Positions 33,916 to 42,791 of a DNA stretch of 64,000 nucleotides are shown here, piece after piece. This DNA comes from Bradyrhizobium sp. 139 (GTDB taxonomy: Bacteria; Pseudomonadota; Alphaproteobacteria; Rhizobiales; Xanthobacteraceae), in contig NZ_JADPKS010000035.1 in the NCBI RefSeq assembly GCF_023074175.1, forward strand, positions 62,001 through 126,000. The letters run 5' to 3'. Within the stretch, counting starts at the first letter, position 1. Each line of letters starts with the position of its first letter. Under the pieces are notes generated by a model. It did not search any database. It saw only the letters and a program-made list of their open reading frames with translations, and had not been told where the DNA came from. The position numbers and the translations under genes are program-made.

Positions 33916-35535
33916 TCACGCTGCGGGCGCGCGATCCTTCCGTCCCGGCACCGCCGCGAGCAGATCGCGGGTATAGGCGTGCTCCGGCGCGGCGAAGAGC
34001 TGGGCGGCCGGCTTCAACTCGACGATGGCGCCGCGCTGCATCACCGCGATGCGGTCGCAGATCTGGGCGGCGACGCGCAAATCGTGGGTGATGAACAGCA
34101 TCGACAGACCGAGGCGTGCCTTGAGGCCCTCGAGCAGGCTTAGCACCTGCGCCTGCACGGAGACATCAAGCGCGGAGACGGCTTCGTCGGCGACGATGAT
34201 CTCAGGGTCGAGCGCGAGCGCGCGAGCGATGCCGATGCGCTGGCGCTGGCCGCCGGAGAATTCGTGGGGATAACGCTCGAGCGCGCCTGCATCCAAACCC
34301 ACCATCTTGAGGAGTTCGCGGGCGCGGTCGAACGCCACTTTCGGATCGGTGCCTGCCGCGATGGGGCCGTCGGCGATGATGGGGCCGATCTTGCGGCGCG
34401 GATTGAGCGAGGCGAACGGATCCTGAAAGATCATCTGGATGCGGTGGCGTTCGGCGCGTAGCGCCTTGCCCGAGAGTTTTGTGAGATCGGTCTCGCCGAT
34501 CCGCACGGTGCCGCGGTCGGCTTCGATCAGCCGCATCACGAGCCGCGCCACCGACGACTTGCCGGAACCGGATTCGCCGACGAGGCCGAGCGTCTCGCCC
34601 TTGAGGATGTTGAAATTGACCTCGCGTGCGGCATCGACGCGGCGGTCTTCGCGAAACCAGCCGCCCGAGGTGACGTAGGTCTTGTCCAGCCCGATCACCT
34701 CGACGGCCCTGGCCTGGTCGTCGAGCGGCTCGCGCGCCGGCGGGTCCATCGACGGCACGGCGGCGAGCAGCGCCTTGGTGTAGTCGTGCTGCGGTTCATT
34801 GAAGACGGTTGCCGCGGGGCCTTCCTCCACGACCTTGCCATGGCGGAGCACCACGACCTGATCGGCAATGTCGGCGACCACGCCGAAATCATGGGTGATG
34901 AACATCACCGCCATGTTGCGATTGCGCTGGAGGTTACGGATCAGCTTCAGGATCTGCGCCTGCGTGGTGACGTCGAGCGCGGTGGTCGGCTCGTCCGCGA
35001 CCAGCACGGCCGGTTCGAGCGCGAGCGCCATCGCGATCATGGCGCGCTGGCGCTGGCCGCCGGAGAGCTGGTGCGGATATGCGCGCACGATACGCTCGGG
35101 GTCAGGCAGGCCGACCTCGCGCGCCAGCGACAGCGCCTTTGCGCGCCGCTCCCTCGGCGTCAGCAGGCCGTGCGCCTCGAACATCTCCGCCATCTGGTCG
35201 CCGATCCGCATCAACGGATTGAGCGCGGTCATCGGCTCCTGAAAGATCATCGCGAGCCGGCGGCCGCGCAGATCGCGCCAGCCGTCGTCGTCGAGCTTGA
35301 GCAGGTCACGGCCCTCGAACATGATCTCTCCGGACGTGACGTCGACCGTGTCCGGCAAGAGGCCCATCAGCGCGTGCGCGCACATGGATTTGCCGGAACC
35401 GGATTCACCGACGACACAGACGATCTTGCCGGCCTTCAGGTCCAGCGAGATGCCGTCCACGGCGAAAGGCCGCTCGGCGCTCTTCGGCAGCGCGATCCGC
35501 AGGTTCTTGATGGAGACGGTGGCCGGGGCGGTCAT
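33916..35535 (-). CDS. Peptide/nickel-type ABC transporter, double ATP-binding protein
   Basis: 539 residues with two complete ABC ATPase domains, the fused form of DppD and DppF. Domain 1 (residues about 5-255) has Walker A GESGSGKS, signature LSGGQRQR and Walker B VLVADEPTTALD. Domain 2 (about 280-530) has GESGSGKSS, FSGGQRQR and IIVADEAVSALD. The second Walker B replaces the common EP with EA; the glutamate is kept. Each domain ends with the oligopeptide-type C-terminal segment. It is the last gene of the minus-strand operon, 2 bases after the DppC-like permease. Confidence 0.94.
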   Translation of the reverse strand: MTAPATVSIKNLRIALPKSAERPFAVDGISLDLKAGKIVCVVGESGSGKSMCAHALMGLLPDTVDVTSGEIMFEGRDLLKLDDDGWRDLRGRRLAMIFQEPMTALNPLMRIGDQMAEMFEAHGLLTPRERRAKALSLAREVGLPDPERIVRAYPHQLSGGQRQRAMIAMALALEPAVLVADEPTTALDVTTQAQILKLIRNLQRNRNMAVMFITHDFGVVADIADQVVVLRHGKVVEEGPAATVFNEPQHDYTKALLAAVPSMDPPAREPLDDQARAVEVIGLDKTYVTSGGWFREDRRVDAAREVNFNILKGETLGLVGESGSGKSSVARLVMRLIEADRGTVRIGETDLTKLSGKALRAERHRIQMIFQDPFASLNPRRKIGPIIADGPIAAGTDPKVAFDRARELLKMVGLDAGALERYPHEFSGGQRQRIGIARALALDPEIIVADEAVSALDVSVQAQVLSLLEGLKARLGLSMLFITHDLRVAAQICDRIAVMQRGAIVELKPAAQLFAAPEHAYTRDLLAAVPGRKDRAPAA

Positions 35536-35537
35536 GA

Positions 35538-36377
35538 TCAGCGTCCCTCGCGCGACAGGCGCGGATTGAGCGCGTCATTGAGGCCTTCGCCGATCAGGTT
35601 CAGGCCCAGCACCGAGATCAGGATGGCAACGCCGGGAAACACCGTGATCCACCAGGCTTGGCGGATCACGGTGCGGCCGGCGCCGACCATGTACCCCCAG
35701 GAGATCAGATTGGGATCGCCGAGGCCGAGGAACGCCAGCGAGGATTCCAGCAGGATCGCGGTCGCCACCATCAGCGAGGCCAGCACAATCACCGGCGACA
35801 GCGCGTTCGGCAAAATCTCGCGCAGGATGATCCATGTGTTGCTCTGGCCGGTCACGATTGCGGCCTGGACATATTCGCGCGAGCGCAGCGACAGCACCTC
35901 GCCGCGCACGAGGCGGGCGACCGGCGGCCAGCTCACCACCGCGATCGAGGCCACGATCGAATAGATCGAGGGTTGCAGGATCGCGACCAGCACGATCGCG
36001 AGCGCGAAGCTCGGGATGGTCTGGAAGAATTCTGTGAAGCGCATCAGGGCGTCGTCAACCTTGCCGCCGAAATAACCGGCCATGGCACCGATCGGCATGC
36101 CGACGATCAGCGCGACGAGGGTGGAGACAAGACCGACCAGCAGCGAGACGCGTGCGCCAAAAATCATGCCGGCGAACACGTCGCGGCCGAGCGCGTCGGT
36201 GCCGAGCGGCACGGTCGAGAGCGTGAACGGCGGCAGGAACGGCCGCTGCACCATGCGCCAGGGCGAGTTCGGGAACAGCAGCGGTCCGAACACCGCGACC
36301 GAGATCGCTAGCAGAAGGATGATGAGCCCGACGACGCCGCTCGGGCTCTTCAGCATCGATTTCCAGAACTGTTTCAT
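35538..36377 (-). CDS. ABC transporter permease, DppC type
   Basis: 279 residues. An N-terminal anchor helix is followed by a periplasmic segment (LGTDALGRDVFAGMIFGARVSLLVGLVSTLVALIVG), typical of OppC/DppC. The ATPase-coupling EAA loop is SREYVQAAIVTGQSNTWIILREILPN and the end is GLNLIGEGLNDALNPRL. About six membrane helices. Its start overlaps the DppB-like permease by 4 bases. Confidence 0.93.
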   Translation of the reverse strand: MKQFWKSMLKSPSGVVGLIILLLAISVAVFGPLLFPNSPWRMVQRPFLPPFTLSTVPLGTDALGRDVFAGMIFGARVSLLVGLVSTLVALIVGMPIGAMAGYFGGKVDDALMRFTEFFQTIPSFALAIVLVAILQPSIYSIVASIAVVSWPPVARLVRGEVLSLRSREYVQAAIVTGQSNTWIILREILPNALSPVIVLASLMVATAILLESSLAFLGLGDPNLISWGYMVGAGRTVIRQAWWITVFPGVAILISVLGLNLIGEGLNDALNPRLSREGR

Positions 36378-37345
36378 GAGGCGAATTCGATGCGCGGGTC
36401 GACCAGGCGGTAGACCAGGTCGGTGATGAGATTGAAGATCAGCACCATGGCGGAGCAGATCACGAAGACGCCGAGCAGAAGGTTGTAGTCGCGCTGAAGC
36501 AGCGCGTCGTACATCAGGCGCCCGATGCCGGGCCAGGCGAACACGGTCTCGGTGATGACGGCGCCGCCGATCAGCGTGCCGGAATGCACGCCGGCCAGCG
36601 TCACGACGGGCAGAAGCGCGTTCCGCAGCACGTGGCGGCGCTGGATCACGGCGTCGGAGAGACCCTTCGCGCGCGCCGTCTTGACAAAGTCGAGACGTTT
36701 CACCTCCAGCATCGAGGCGCGGGTCATGCGGGTGTAGGTCGCCATGAAGAACAGGCCGAGCGTCATCGCCGGCATGATCAGGTGCTTGGCGACGTCGATC
36801 ACATGGTCAAGGCCGGTGAAGTTTCCGCCGACGGTCTCGTAGCCGAAGCTCGGCAGCCAATCCATGGTGACGGAGAACAGGAGGATTCCCATCAGCGCCA
36901 CCCAGAAGATCGGCATGGCGTAGAAGATCAGGGCGAATACGGTGATGGCCGTGTCGAGGAAGGTTCCGGCAAAGCGCGCGGCAAAGGTGCCGAAGAGAAC
37001 CCCGAGCATGAGCGAGATCGCGAATGCCGTCAGGGTCAGCAGCAGTGTCGCCGGCAGCCGTTCCAGGATCAGCTTCGACACCGGCGCCTGCTGCCGGAAC
37101 GAGAAGCCGAGGTCGAGGGTGACGACCCCCTTGACGTAGATGAAGAGCTGCTCGGGCAGCGGCTTGTCGAGGCCGAATTTTTCCCGCAGCTGCTGGACGA
37201 AGATCTGATCGCTGGCCCCCGCCTCGCCCGCCATCACGACTGCGGGGTCGCCGGGCGCAAGCCGGATCAGGAAGAAGTTGAGGACGACGATCGCGAGCAG
37301 GACGATCACGCCCTTCACGACACGCTGAGCGACGAAGGAGAGCAT
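36374..37345 (-). CDS. ABC transporter permease, DppB type
   Basis: 323 residues, about six membrane helices. It starts LSFVAQRVVKGVIVLLAIVVLNFFLIRLAPGDPAVV, the OppB/DppB hallmark, with LGFSFRQQAPVSKLILERLPATLLLT and the coupling loop EVKRLDFVKTARAKGLSDAVIQRRHVLRNALLPV. ATG 37345 is preferred to an in-frame TTG 6 bases upstream. It forms the heteromeric channel with the overlapping DppC-type protein. Confidence 0.93.
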   Translation of the reverse strand: MLSFVAQRVVKGVIVLLAIVVLNFFLIRLAPGDPAVVMAGEAGASDQIFVQQLREKFGLDKPLPEQLFIYVKGVVTLDLGFSFRQQAPVSKLILERLPATLLLTLTAFAISLMLGVLFGTFAARFAGTFLDTAITVFALIFYAMPIFWVALMGILLFSVTMDWLPSFGYETVGGNFTGLDHVIDVAKHLIMPAMTLGLFFMATYTRMTRASMLEVKRLDFVKTARAKGLSDAVIQRRHVLRNALLPVVTLAGVHSGTLIGGAVITETVFAWPGIGRLMYDALLQRDYNLLLGVFVICSAMVLIFNLITDLVYRLVDPRIEFAS

Positions 37346-37394
37346 GATCAAATGGCGATGAGATTGGGGTGGTCGCAGCCGCGGCGGCGGTGCG

Positions 37395-37519
37395 CTCCCT
37401 CTCCCGCTTGCGGGGGAGGGCAGGGGAGGGGGTACTTCCGCAGAGCGATTGCCAAGAGGAGAGAACCCTCACCCGCTACGCTCTTCGAGCGTAGCGACCT
37501 CTCCCGCAAGCGGGAGAGG
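37395..37519. repeat. CTCTCCCCGC-type palindromic intergenic element, copy B
   Basis: End hairpins CTCCCTCTCCCGC-TT-GCGGGGGAGGG (about 37395-37420) and CCTCTCCCGC-AA-GCGGGAGAGG (37498-37519). The third hairpin, CGCTACGCTC-TTC-GAGCGTAGCG (37473-37495), occupies the same relative place as in copies A and C. It lies inside the ABC importer operon, between the binding protein and the first permease gene, where it may dampen or stabilise the mRNA so that binding protein is made in excess. Confidence 0.75.
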
Positions 37520-37544
37520 TAAGGGGAGTTCGGAGCGCCTGTCG

Positions 37545-39095
37545 TCACTTGTCGAGCCATGCGTCCTTGAAGCCGTCATTGACCCCGATCCCCGTGGTGA
37601 TCAGGTTCTTGACCTTGCAGCGGGTGATGGTCGGGAATTGCAACTCGAGCATCCAGGCCACCGGCACGTCCTCGACCAGGATCTTCTGCGCCTTCTCGTA
37701 GAGCTCCTTGCGCTTGGAGTCGGGCGTGGCGAGCGCGCCATCGGCGAACAGCTTGTCGATCTCCGGGTTGGAGTAACCCTCGACGTTGTTGAACACCTGA
37801 CCCTTGGCGATGGCGCTGGAGACGTAATTGCGGCCGACGCCGAGCGCAGGGTCGCCGTACTGGTAGAGATAGGTGAAGGCGATGTCGTAATCCCAGTCGC
37901 CGATCTTCTGGTTGCCGCCGGCAACGTCGGTGGCGATCGTCTCGATGTTCATGCCGACGTCCTGGAGGTTCTGCTTCACGGCTTCACCCCAGCGCTGCCA
38001 GGTCTCGCCGTAGGCGAGCGGCAGAAGGCGGATCTTCTCGCCCTTGTAGCCGGCTTCCTTCAAGAGCGCCTTGGCCTTGGCAGGATCGTAGGGATATTTC
38101 GGTACGTCGTCGGTGTAGTACTTGATCGTCGAGGCGGACGGGCCGGTCGCGACCTTGCCGAGCCCGTTCCAGATCACATCCTTGGCGAAGTCGCGATCGA
38201 TCGCATACATGACCGCCTGACGCACCCGCTTGTCCGCGAGCGGACCCTGGCGGTTGTTCAGCCACAGCCAGGCCAGCGGCGAGAAGAACTCCCAGCCTGC
38301 GCCGGTGACGCAGGCGTCCTTCAGCTTGGACAGCCGCGGCACGTCGAAATTCTCGACCGAGCCGCCGGGCAGCACGTCGATCTTGCCGGTCTCGAACGCC
38401 ACCGAGCGCGCGGCCGCGTCGGGGATGATCTGCCAGTAGATCTCGTCGAGATAGGGCTTGCCCTTCTCGTGATAGTTCGGGTTCTTGACGAGGCGGATGA
38501 ACGAGCCCTTCTGCCATTCCTTGAACATGAAGGGGCCGGTGCCGACCGGCGCATTGTTGTAGGGGTTGGTCTTCCAGTCGGTGCCTTCATAGAGATGTTT
38601 CGGCACCATCGGCATCGAGCCGACCTCGAAGATGCCGAGGAAAGGGCCGAACGGCTGCTTCAGCGTGAATACCACGGTGTAGTCGTCGGGCGCTTCGACC
38701 TTGTCGACCTGCGCGAGGTTGTTGCGGGCGCGCGCGTGGGTCTGCTTCAGCATCTCGATCGAGAACAGCACGTCAGCGGCGGTGAAGGGTTTTCCGTCGT
38801 GCCAGGTCACCCCCTTCCTGAGCTTGAAGGTGTAGGTCTTGGCGTCCTCGCTGACGCTCCAGCTCTCGGCGAGTTCCGGTTGCGGCTCGAGCTTGGGGCT
38901 GTAGCGCAGCAGGCCTTCGAAGATATTGCCCGACACCATCTGGACCGGCCCGTTCTGGAGCATGGCAAGCATCAGGCCGGGCGGCTCGGGCTGGATCACG
39001 GCATTGATCGCGCCCCCCGTTTTCGGCTCTTGCGCCAGCGCCGAGGCCGTCAGGCCGCAAGCCAGGAGGACACCAAGCAACACTCGTTTTGGCAT
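37545..39095 (-). CDS. ABC transporter substrate-binding protein, family 5
   Basis: 516 residues. The signal peptide PKRVLLGVLLACGLTASALAQ is followed by a family-5 (oligopeptide/nickel/dipeptide) binding domain. The family signature is AESWSVSEDAKTYTFKLRKGVTWHDGKPFTAADVLFSIE; further on come VMYAIDRDFAKDVIWNGLGKVATGP and PYDPAKAKALLKEAGYKGEKI. It is the first gene of the operon, with the permease and ATPase genes downstream after repeat copy B. Ligands of this family range from peptides to glutathione, nickel chelates and opines; none can be chosen here. Confidence 0.93.
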   Translation of the reverse strand: MPKRVLLGVLLACGLTASALAQEPKTGGAINAVIQPEPPGLMLAMLQNGPVQMVSGNIFEGLLRYSPKLEPQPELAESWSVSEDAKTYTFKLRKGVTWHDGKPFTAADVLFSIEMLKQTHARARNNLAQVDKVEAPDDYTVVFTLKQPFGPFLGIFEVGSMPMVPKHLYEGTDWKTNPYNNAPVGTGPFMFKEWQKGSFIRLVKNPNYHEKGKPYLDEIYWQIIPDAAARSVAFETGKIDVLPGGSVENFDVPRLSKLKDACVTGAGWEFFSPLAWLWLNNRQGPLADKRVRQAVMYAIDRDFAKDVIWNGLGKVATGPSASTIKYYTDDVPKYPYDPAKAKALLKEAGYKGEKIRLLPLAYGETWQRWGEAVKQNLQDVGMNIETIATDVAGGNQKIGDWDYDIAFTYLYQYGDPALGVGRNYVSSAIAKGQVFNNVEGYSNPEIDKLFADGALATPDSKRKELYEKAQKILVEDVPVAWMLELQFPTITRCKVKNLITTGIGVNDGFKDAWLDK

Positions 39096-39434
39096 GTCGT
39101 ATCTTTCTCAAGCGAGACCAGCCGACAACGCTTCGCACGTCATGGCGCGCAAAGCTACGGCCGGCCCATCCCAGTCCCCATCCGATATCGAGGCTCACAC
39201 AGTCTCGTTCGGCGCCGCAAGATGAAAGTCTCGACAGTGATCGCACAAAAAATGTACAGCGCGTCCTTTATTGAATTCGATGCTCGTAGCTGTTTTTCAG
39301 CCCGAAATGTCGCTGCGACACGCGCAATGCGGGACTGTTCCCGATCGACAAGAACAATTTCGGTGCAACATGACCGACCAGCGTTTCCGGGCCGAGACGG
39401 CACACCGCCGATCGGAGACGCAGTGCCGGATGCT
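39096..39434. other. Intergenic region upstream of the ABC importer operon
   Basis: 339 bases between the start of the binding-protein gene (minus strand) and the 3' end of the winged-helix/TPR gene. It must carry the importer promoter. I see no strong hairpin, no well-spaced promoter pair and no reading frame with a ribosome site. Confidence 0.5.
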
Positions 39435-40985
39435 TCACCTCAACCCGGCGCGCCGGAATCCCTCCAGATAATGCTCGCGATCCGCACCGTTCACCCACGG
39501 CAGTTGCGTCGCGATCCAGTGCAGCGAGATGCCCGGCTGGGTGCGACGGAGCTCGCCCAGCGCCACCTCCGCAAGCGCGCCGTCGCCGGTCATGCCGGCG
39601 GACACCGCGAGCACGCGGTAGGCGCCGGTGAGGTCGCCGCGATGGCGGATCGCCTCGCGCGCGAGCGCGATGGCTTCGTCATACTGCCGTTCGGTAAAGC
39701 GCGCATAGCCGGCGATGCCGTGATAGATCGCCAGTGATGGGTCGCGCGGCGAGAGTCGGATCGCCTTTTGCGCAGCGTCGAACGAATCCTTGGAGCGTCC
39801 GGCATAGGACAGCGCCAGCGCGTAATAGCCCTGCGCCAGCGAGAAGTTCGGATTGAGCGCGAGCGCCTGCTCGAACTCGGACAATGCGTCGGAAAGCCTG
39901 CGCGTCGAGAAGCAGACGCAGCCGAGCGCGGCATGCGCCCAGGCATCCTCATGGTCGCAGCGTACGGCAGTGAGCGCAGCGGCTTCCGCGGCCGGCGCCA
40001 CCACGGCCAGATCGGCCCAGCCGAGATGCACGCCGAACATATGGTTCACGGCCAGCACCGACAGCGCCTGGCCGTAGTGCGGATCGATGCCGATGGCGCG
40101 TTCCAGCAGCGCCTGCGCCGCCTCGTGGTCCTGCCGCGTCACCCGCCAGTAATGCGACAGCGCACGCATCAACAGGTCCCAGGCGTCGAGGCTCGCAGGC
40201 GGCTTGCGGTCGGCGCGAAAATTCTCCGCCGCATGAATCTGCGGCTCGATTGCCGCGGCGATCGCGTTGGTGATCTCGTCCTGCACGGCGAAGACGTCGA
40301 CCAGCTCGCGATCGTAGCGCTCGGCCCACAGATGGCCGCCGGTGACGGCGTCGTTGAGCTGTGCGGTGATGCGCACGCGGTTGTCGGCCTTGCGCACGCT
40401 GCCTTCGACGATGTAGCGGACGCCGAGCTCCTCGGCGATCCGCCTGATGTGGACCGCGCGTCCCTTGTAGGTGAAGGATGAATTGCGGGCGATCACCATG
40501 AACCAGCGCTGCTTCGACAGTGCGGTGAGAATGTCCTCGCTGATCCCGTCGCCGAAATATTCCTGCGCGGGATCGCCGCTCATGTTCTCGAAGGCGAGCA
40601 CCGCGACCGCCGGGCGGTCCGCCCCGGCGCGCACCGGGGCAGGGCCGGGTTCCGCCGGCGCAAGCGTCGCTGCCACATCTTCCCGGACTTCGCCGACAAA
40701 GCGAAAGCCCTTGCGCGGAATCGTCTTGATCAGCCGCTGCGTCGCGCCGTCATCGCCGAGCGCCTTCCGCGCGGCATTGATCCGGCTGTTCAGGGCGGAA
40801 TCCGAGACGATGCGGTCGCTCCAGATATGGCTGATCAGGTCATCCTTGCTGACCACTCGGGCGCGTTGCGCGACCAGATAAAGCAGGAGATCGAACACCT
40901 GGGGCTGCAACGGCACGGCCGCTCCGCCGCAGGTGAGCTCCCGCAGGTCGGCATCGAGCACATTGTTTTCAAAGCGAAATCGCAC
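39435..40985 (-). CDS. Winged-helix transcriptional regulator with TPR domain (paralogue 1)
   Basis: 516 residues from GTG 40985. Residues 1-95 are a CadC/OmpR-type winged helix (RFRFENNVLDADLRELTCGGAAVPLQPQVFDLLLYLVAQRARVVSKDDLISHIWSDRIVSDSALNSRINAARKALGDDG). A domain like that in adenylate-cyclase-type TPR proteins follows (RPAVAVLAFENMSGDPAQEYFGDGISEDILTALSK.. RYIVEGSVRK.. GGHLWAERYDRELVDVFAVQDEI), then TPR repeats to the end. No membrane helix, unlike CadC. It is closely similar over its whole length to 42792-44351. It diverges from an mddA-like gene; a tandem repeat at 40992-41034 touches its start. Confidence 0.88.
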   Translation of the reverse strand: MRFRFENNVLDADLRELTCGGAAVPLQPQVFDLLLYLVAQRARVVSKDDLISHIWSDRIVSDSALNSRINAARKALGDDGATQRLIKTIPRKGFRFVGEVREDVAATLAPAEPGPAPVRAGADRPAVAVLAFENMSGDPAQEYFGDGISEDILTALSKQRWFMVIARNSSFTYKGRAVHIRRIAEELGVRYIVEGSVRKADNRVRITAQLNDAVTGGHLWAERYDRELVDVFAVQDEITNAIAAAIEPQIHAAENFRADRKPPASLDAWDLLMRALSHYWRVTRQDHEAAQALLERAIGIDPHYGQALSVLAVNHMFGVHLGWADLAVVAPAAEAAALTAVRCDHEDAWAHAALGCVCFSTRRLSDALSEFEQALALNPNFSLAQGYYALALSYAGRSKDSFDAAQKAIRLSPRDPSLAIYHGIAGYARFTERQYDEAIALAREAIRHRGDLTGAYRVLAVSAGMTGDGALAEVALGELRRTQPGISLHWIATQLPWVNGADREHYLEGFRRAGLR

Positions 40986-40991
40986 GTTTCT

Positions 40992-41034
40992 GTCGTCTCA
41001 AGCAAAAATCAAAGTCGTCTCAGGCGAAAATCAA
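40992..41034. promoter_or_regulatory. Tandem 22-bp direct repeat next to the regulator start
   Basis: Two copies of GTCGTCTCA(A/G)GC(A/G)AAAATCAA lie at 40992-41012 and 41014-41034, period 22 bp, 19 of 21 bases identical. A 22-bp period is two helical turns, so two regulator dimers would bind one face of the DNA. The first copy begins 7 bases upstream of the regulator's GTG, so binding would block its own transcription or translation start. Confidence 0.55.
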
Positions 41035-41118
41035 CCGTTCGCGAAAGTCTTGGGCCGTCCAATGCGGCATGGTGCAGCGACCAATGAAGTGCCGGCGTTT
41101 GGCACAACGGAGCTGTTT

Positions 41119-41907
41119 ATGACCCAACTTGATCACCAGGTTCAGTCCATTGGCCCGGAGGTTGCGGGCTCTCGCATTTTCAAGTTCATCGCCTTTCTGT
41201 ACGGAATTGCGGCATATCTCGTGTTTTTCGTCACCATTCTCTACGCCATCGGCTTCGTCATGGGGCTGGTGGTGCCGAAGACCATCGACACCGGAACCGA
41301 CACGCCGACGGCCGAGGCCGTCATCATCAATCTCCTCCTGATGGCCCTGTTCGCGGTCCAGCACAGCGTAATGGCGCGCCAGAGCTTCAAGGTCTGGTGG
41401 ACGCAGTTCGTCCCCAAGCCGGTCGAGCGTAGCACCTATGTGCTGCTCGCGAGCCTGTCACTGCTCCTCCTGTTCTGGCAGTGGCGTCCGCTGCCCATGA
41501 TCATATGGGAGGTGAACAATCTGGATCTTGCCGTGACGCTGGTCACCCTGTCGCTCGCGGGCTGGGCGCTGGTGTTCACCTCGACCTTCATCATCAATCA
41601 TTTCGAGTTGTTCGGATTGCATCAGGTGACCAATCATCTCGTCGGCAAGGAGGCGTCGCCGCCGCGTTTCAAGACGCCGCTGCTCTACAAGTTCGTCCGT
41701 CATCCGATCTATCTCGGCTTCATCGTCGCGTTCTGGGCGGCGCCGGTCATGACCGCGGGCCATCTGCTGTTCGCGGCCGTGACCACGCTCTACATCTTCG
41801 TCGGCATCGCGCTGGAGGAGCGCGACCTCGTCGCTCTCTTCGGCGACGAGTACCGGCAGTACAAACAACGGGTGTCGATGCTTATTCCCTGGCGCAGGTC
41901 AGCATAA
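41119..41907 (+). CDS. mddA: Methanethiol S-methyltransferase-like membrane protein (MddA family)
   Basis: 262 residues, about six membrane helices (FKFIAFLYGIAAYLVFFVTILYAIGFVMGLVVPK; VIINLLLMALFAVQHSVMARQ; YVLLASLSLLLLFWQW). Shared with MddA and related NnrU/isoprenylcysteine methyltransferases are AVQHSVMARQSFKVWW, the C-terminal RHPIYLGFIVAFWAAPVMTAGHLLFA and GIALEERDLVALFGDEYRQYKQRVSMLIPW. MddA makes dimethyl sulfide from methanethiol with S-adenosylmethionine, and active copies are known in Bradyrhizobium. ATG 41119 gives the expected start, though the frame is open upstream to 40933. It diverges from the winged-helix/TPR regulator. Confidence 0.82.
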   Translation: MTQLDHQVQSIGPEVAGSRIFKFIAFLYGIAAYLVFFVTILYAIGFVMGLVVPKTIDTGTDTPTAEAVIINLLLMALFAVQHSVMARQSFKVWWTQFVPKPVERSTYVLLASLSLLLLFWQWRPLPMIIWEVNNLDLAVTLVTLSLAGWALVFTSTFIINHFELFGLHQVTNHLVGKEASPPRFKTPLLYKFVRHPIYLGFIVAFWAAPVMTAGHLLFAAVTTLYIFVGIALEERDLVALFGDEYRQYKQRVSMLIPWRRSA

Positions 41908-42015
41908 TTCACGCGTCTCTCCGCGCGCGTCCGCCGAAAGGAGGATGCGCGGCGGAACCGAGGCGCGTAACGGATCCTGCCGGACTCCAGCCATCCACGT
42001 TTTCTCGGGGTGAGT

Positions 42016-42078
42016 CCCCCTCACCCCTTTCCCCACATCCGCCTTCGCCGTAAATACGGCGAACGGGAGCGGGGAGAG
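42016..42078. repeat. Degenerate remnant of the CTCTCCCCGC repeat family
   Basis: CCCCCTCACCCC.. followed by CCGCCTTCGCCGTA-AATACGGCGAACGGGAGCGGGGAGAG keeps the conserved TCACCCC arm and a GCGGGGAGAG end of copies A and C but lacks the other half. It lies just upstream of the GFA gene's ribosome site. Confidence 0.5.
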
Positions 42079-42110
42079 CATTTCCAATCTTCATCAACGG
42101 AGACGACCAA

Positions 42111-42533
42111 ATGAAACATGTCGGAAACTGCTTCTGTGGCGCGGTCACGATCGAGGTCACGGGCGAGCCGGCGGCGATGGGCTATTGCCATTGCCGCTCC
42201 TGCCGCTCGTGGTCGGGCGGACCGGTGAACGCCTTCAGCCTGTGGAAGCCCGAAGCCGTGCGCATCACGGAAGGCGGCCAGCACGTCGAGACCTTTGCCA
42301 AGACTCCGCTCAGCCAGCGCAAATATTGCAAGAAGTGCGGCGGCCATCTCATGACCAATCACCCGCCGCTCGACTTGATCGACGTCTTCACCGCCACCAT
42401 CCCGACGCTGGCGTTCGCGCCGGGCGTCCACGTCAACTACGCCGAAACGGTGCTGCCGATGCGCGACGGCCTGCCGAAGCTGAAGGACTTTCCGGCCGAG
42501 TTCGGCGGCAGCGGCGAGATGATGCAGGAGTAG
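42111..42533 (+). CDS. GFA-domain (CENP-V/GFA) zinc protein
   Basis: 140 residues. The zinc-binding cysteine pattern of the GFA fold is clear: NCFCGAV near the start, YCHCRSCRSW, and YCKKCGGHLMTNH. The family includes glutathione-dependent formaldehyde-activating enzyme, but most members, including this one, have no shown activity; the name describes the fold only. It is cytosolic. It sits between two winged-helix/TPR paralogues and after the mddA-like gene. Sulfur/C1 chemistry could link the two, but that is inference. Confidence 0.87.
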   Translation: MKHVGNCFCGAVTIEVTGEPAAMGYCHCRSCRSWSGGPVNAFSLWKPEAVRITEGGQHVETFAKTPLSQRKYCKKCGGHLMTNHPPLDLIDVFTATIPTLAFAPGVHVNYAETVLPMRDGLPKLKDFPAEFGGSGEMMQE

Positions 42534-42544
42534 CAAGTTCTTCG

Positions 42545-42781
42545 CCTCTCCCCGCAAGCGGCATGGCTATCGCATATGGCAGCTGAGAGGTTGCCGGACG
42601 TGCTCGGCCTGCATGGTTCGAGACGCCCGCTTTGGCGGGCTCCTCACCATGAGGGTCTGATATCTCGCCGCGAAACGCGACCTCATCCTGAGGGCCCGCC
42701 GTAGGCGGGCGTCTCGAAGGATGGCCGCAGGCGAGCTCGCTTTTCTTCATATGCGATAGCACTGCCGCAGGCGGGGAGAGG
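42545..42781. repeat. Three-layer nested inverted-repeat element
   Basis: Outer arms CCTCTCCCCGC (42545-42555) and GCGGGGAGAGG (42771-42781) are the hairpin arms of the CTCTCCCCGC family, split apart. Inside them lies a second inverted pair, GCTATCGCATATG (42566-42578) and CATATGCGATAGC (42748-42760). Inside that lies a third, TTCGAGACGCCCGC (42617-42630) and GCGGGCGTCTCGAA (42705-42718). All three pairs are perfect. This looks like successive insertion of small mobile repeats into one another. No coding potential. Confidence 0.85.
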
Positions 42782-42791
42782 GTGAAGTTCG

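Noticed and set aside
37449..39737. 762-residue plus-strand frame opposite the ABC binding protein
   Set aside because: It spans a repeat, a gene 3' end and an intergenic region and has no domain; the minus-strand binding protein has a signal peptide and family signature.
42545..42781. Possible CRISPR array
   Set aside because: The repeats are inverted, of three different types and nested; there are no evenly spaced direct repeats with unique spacers and no cas genes.
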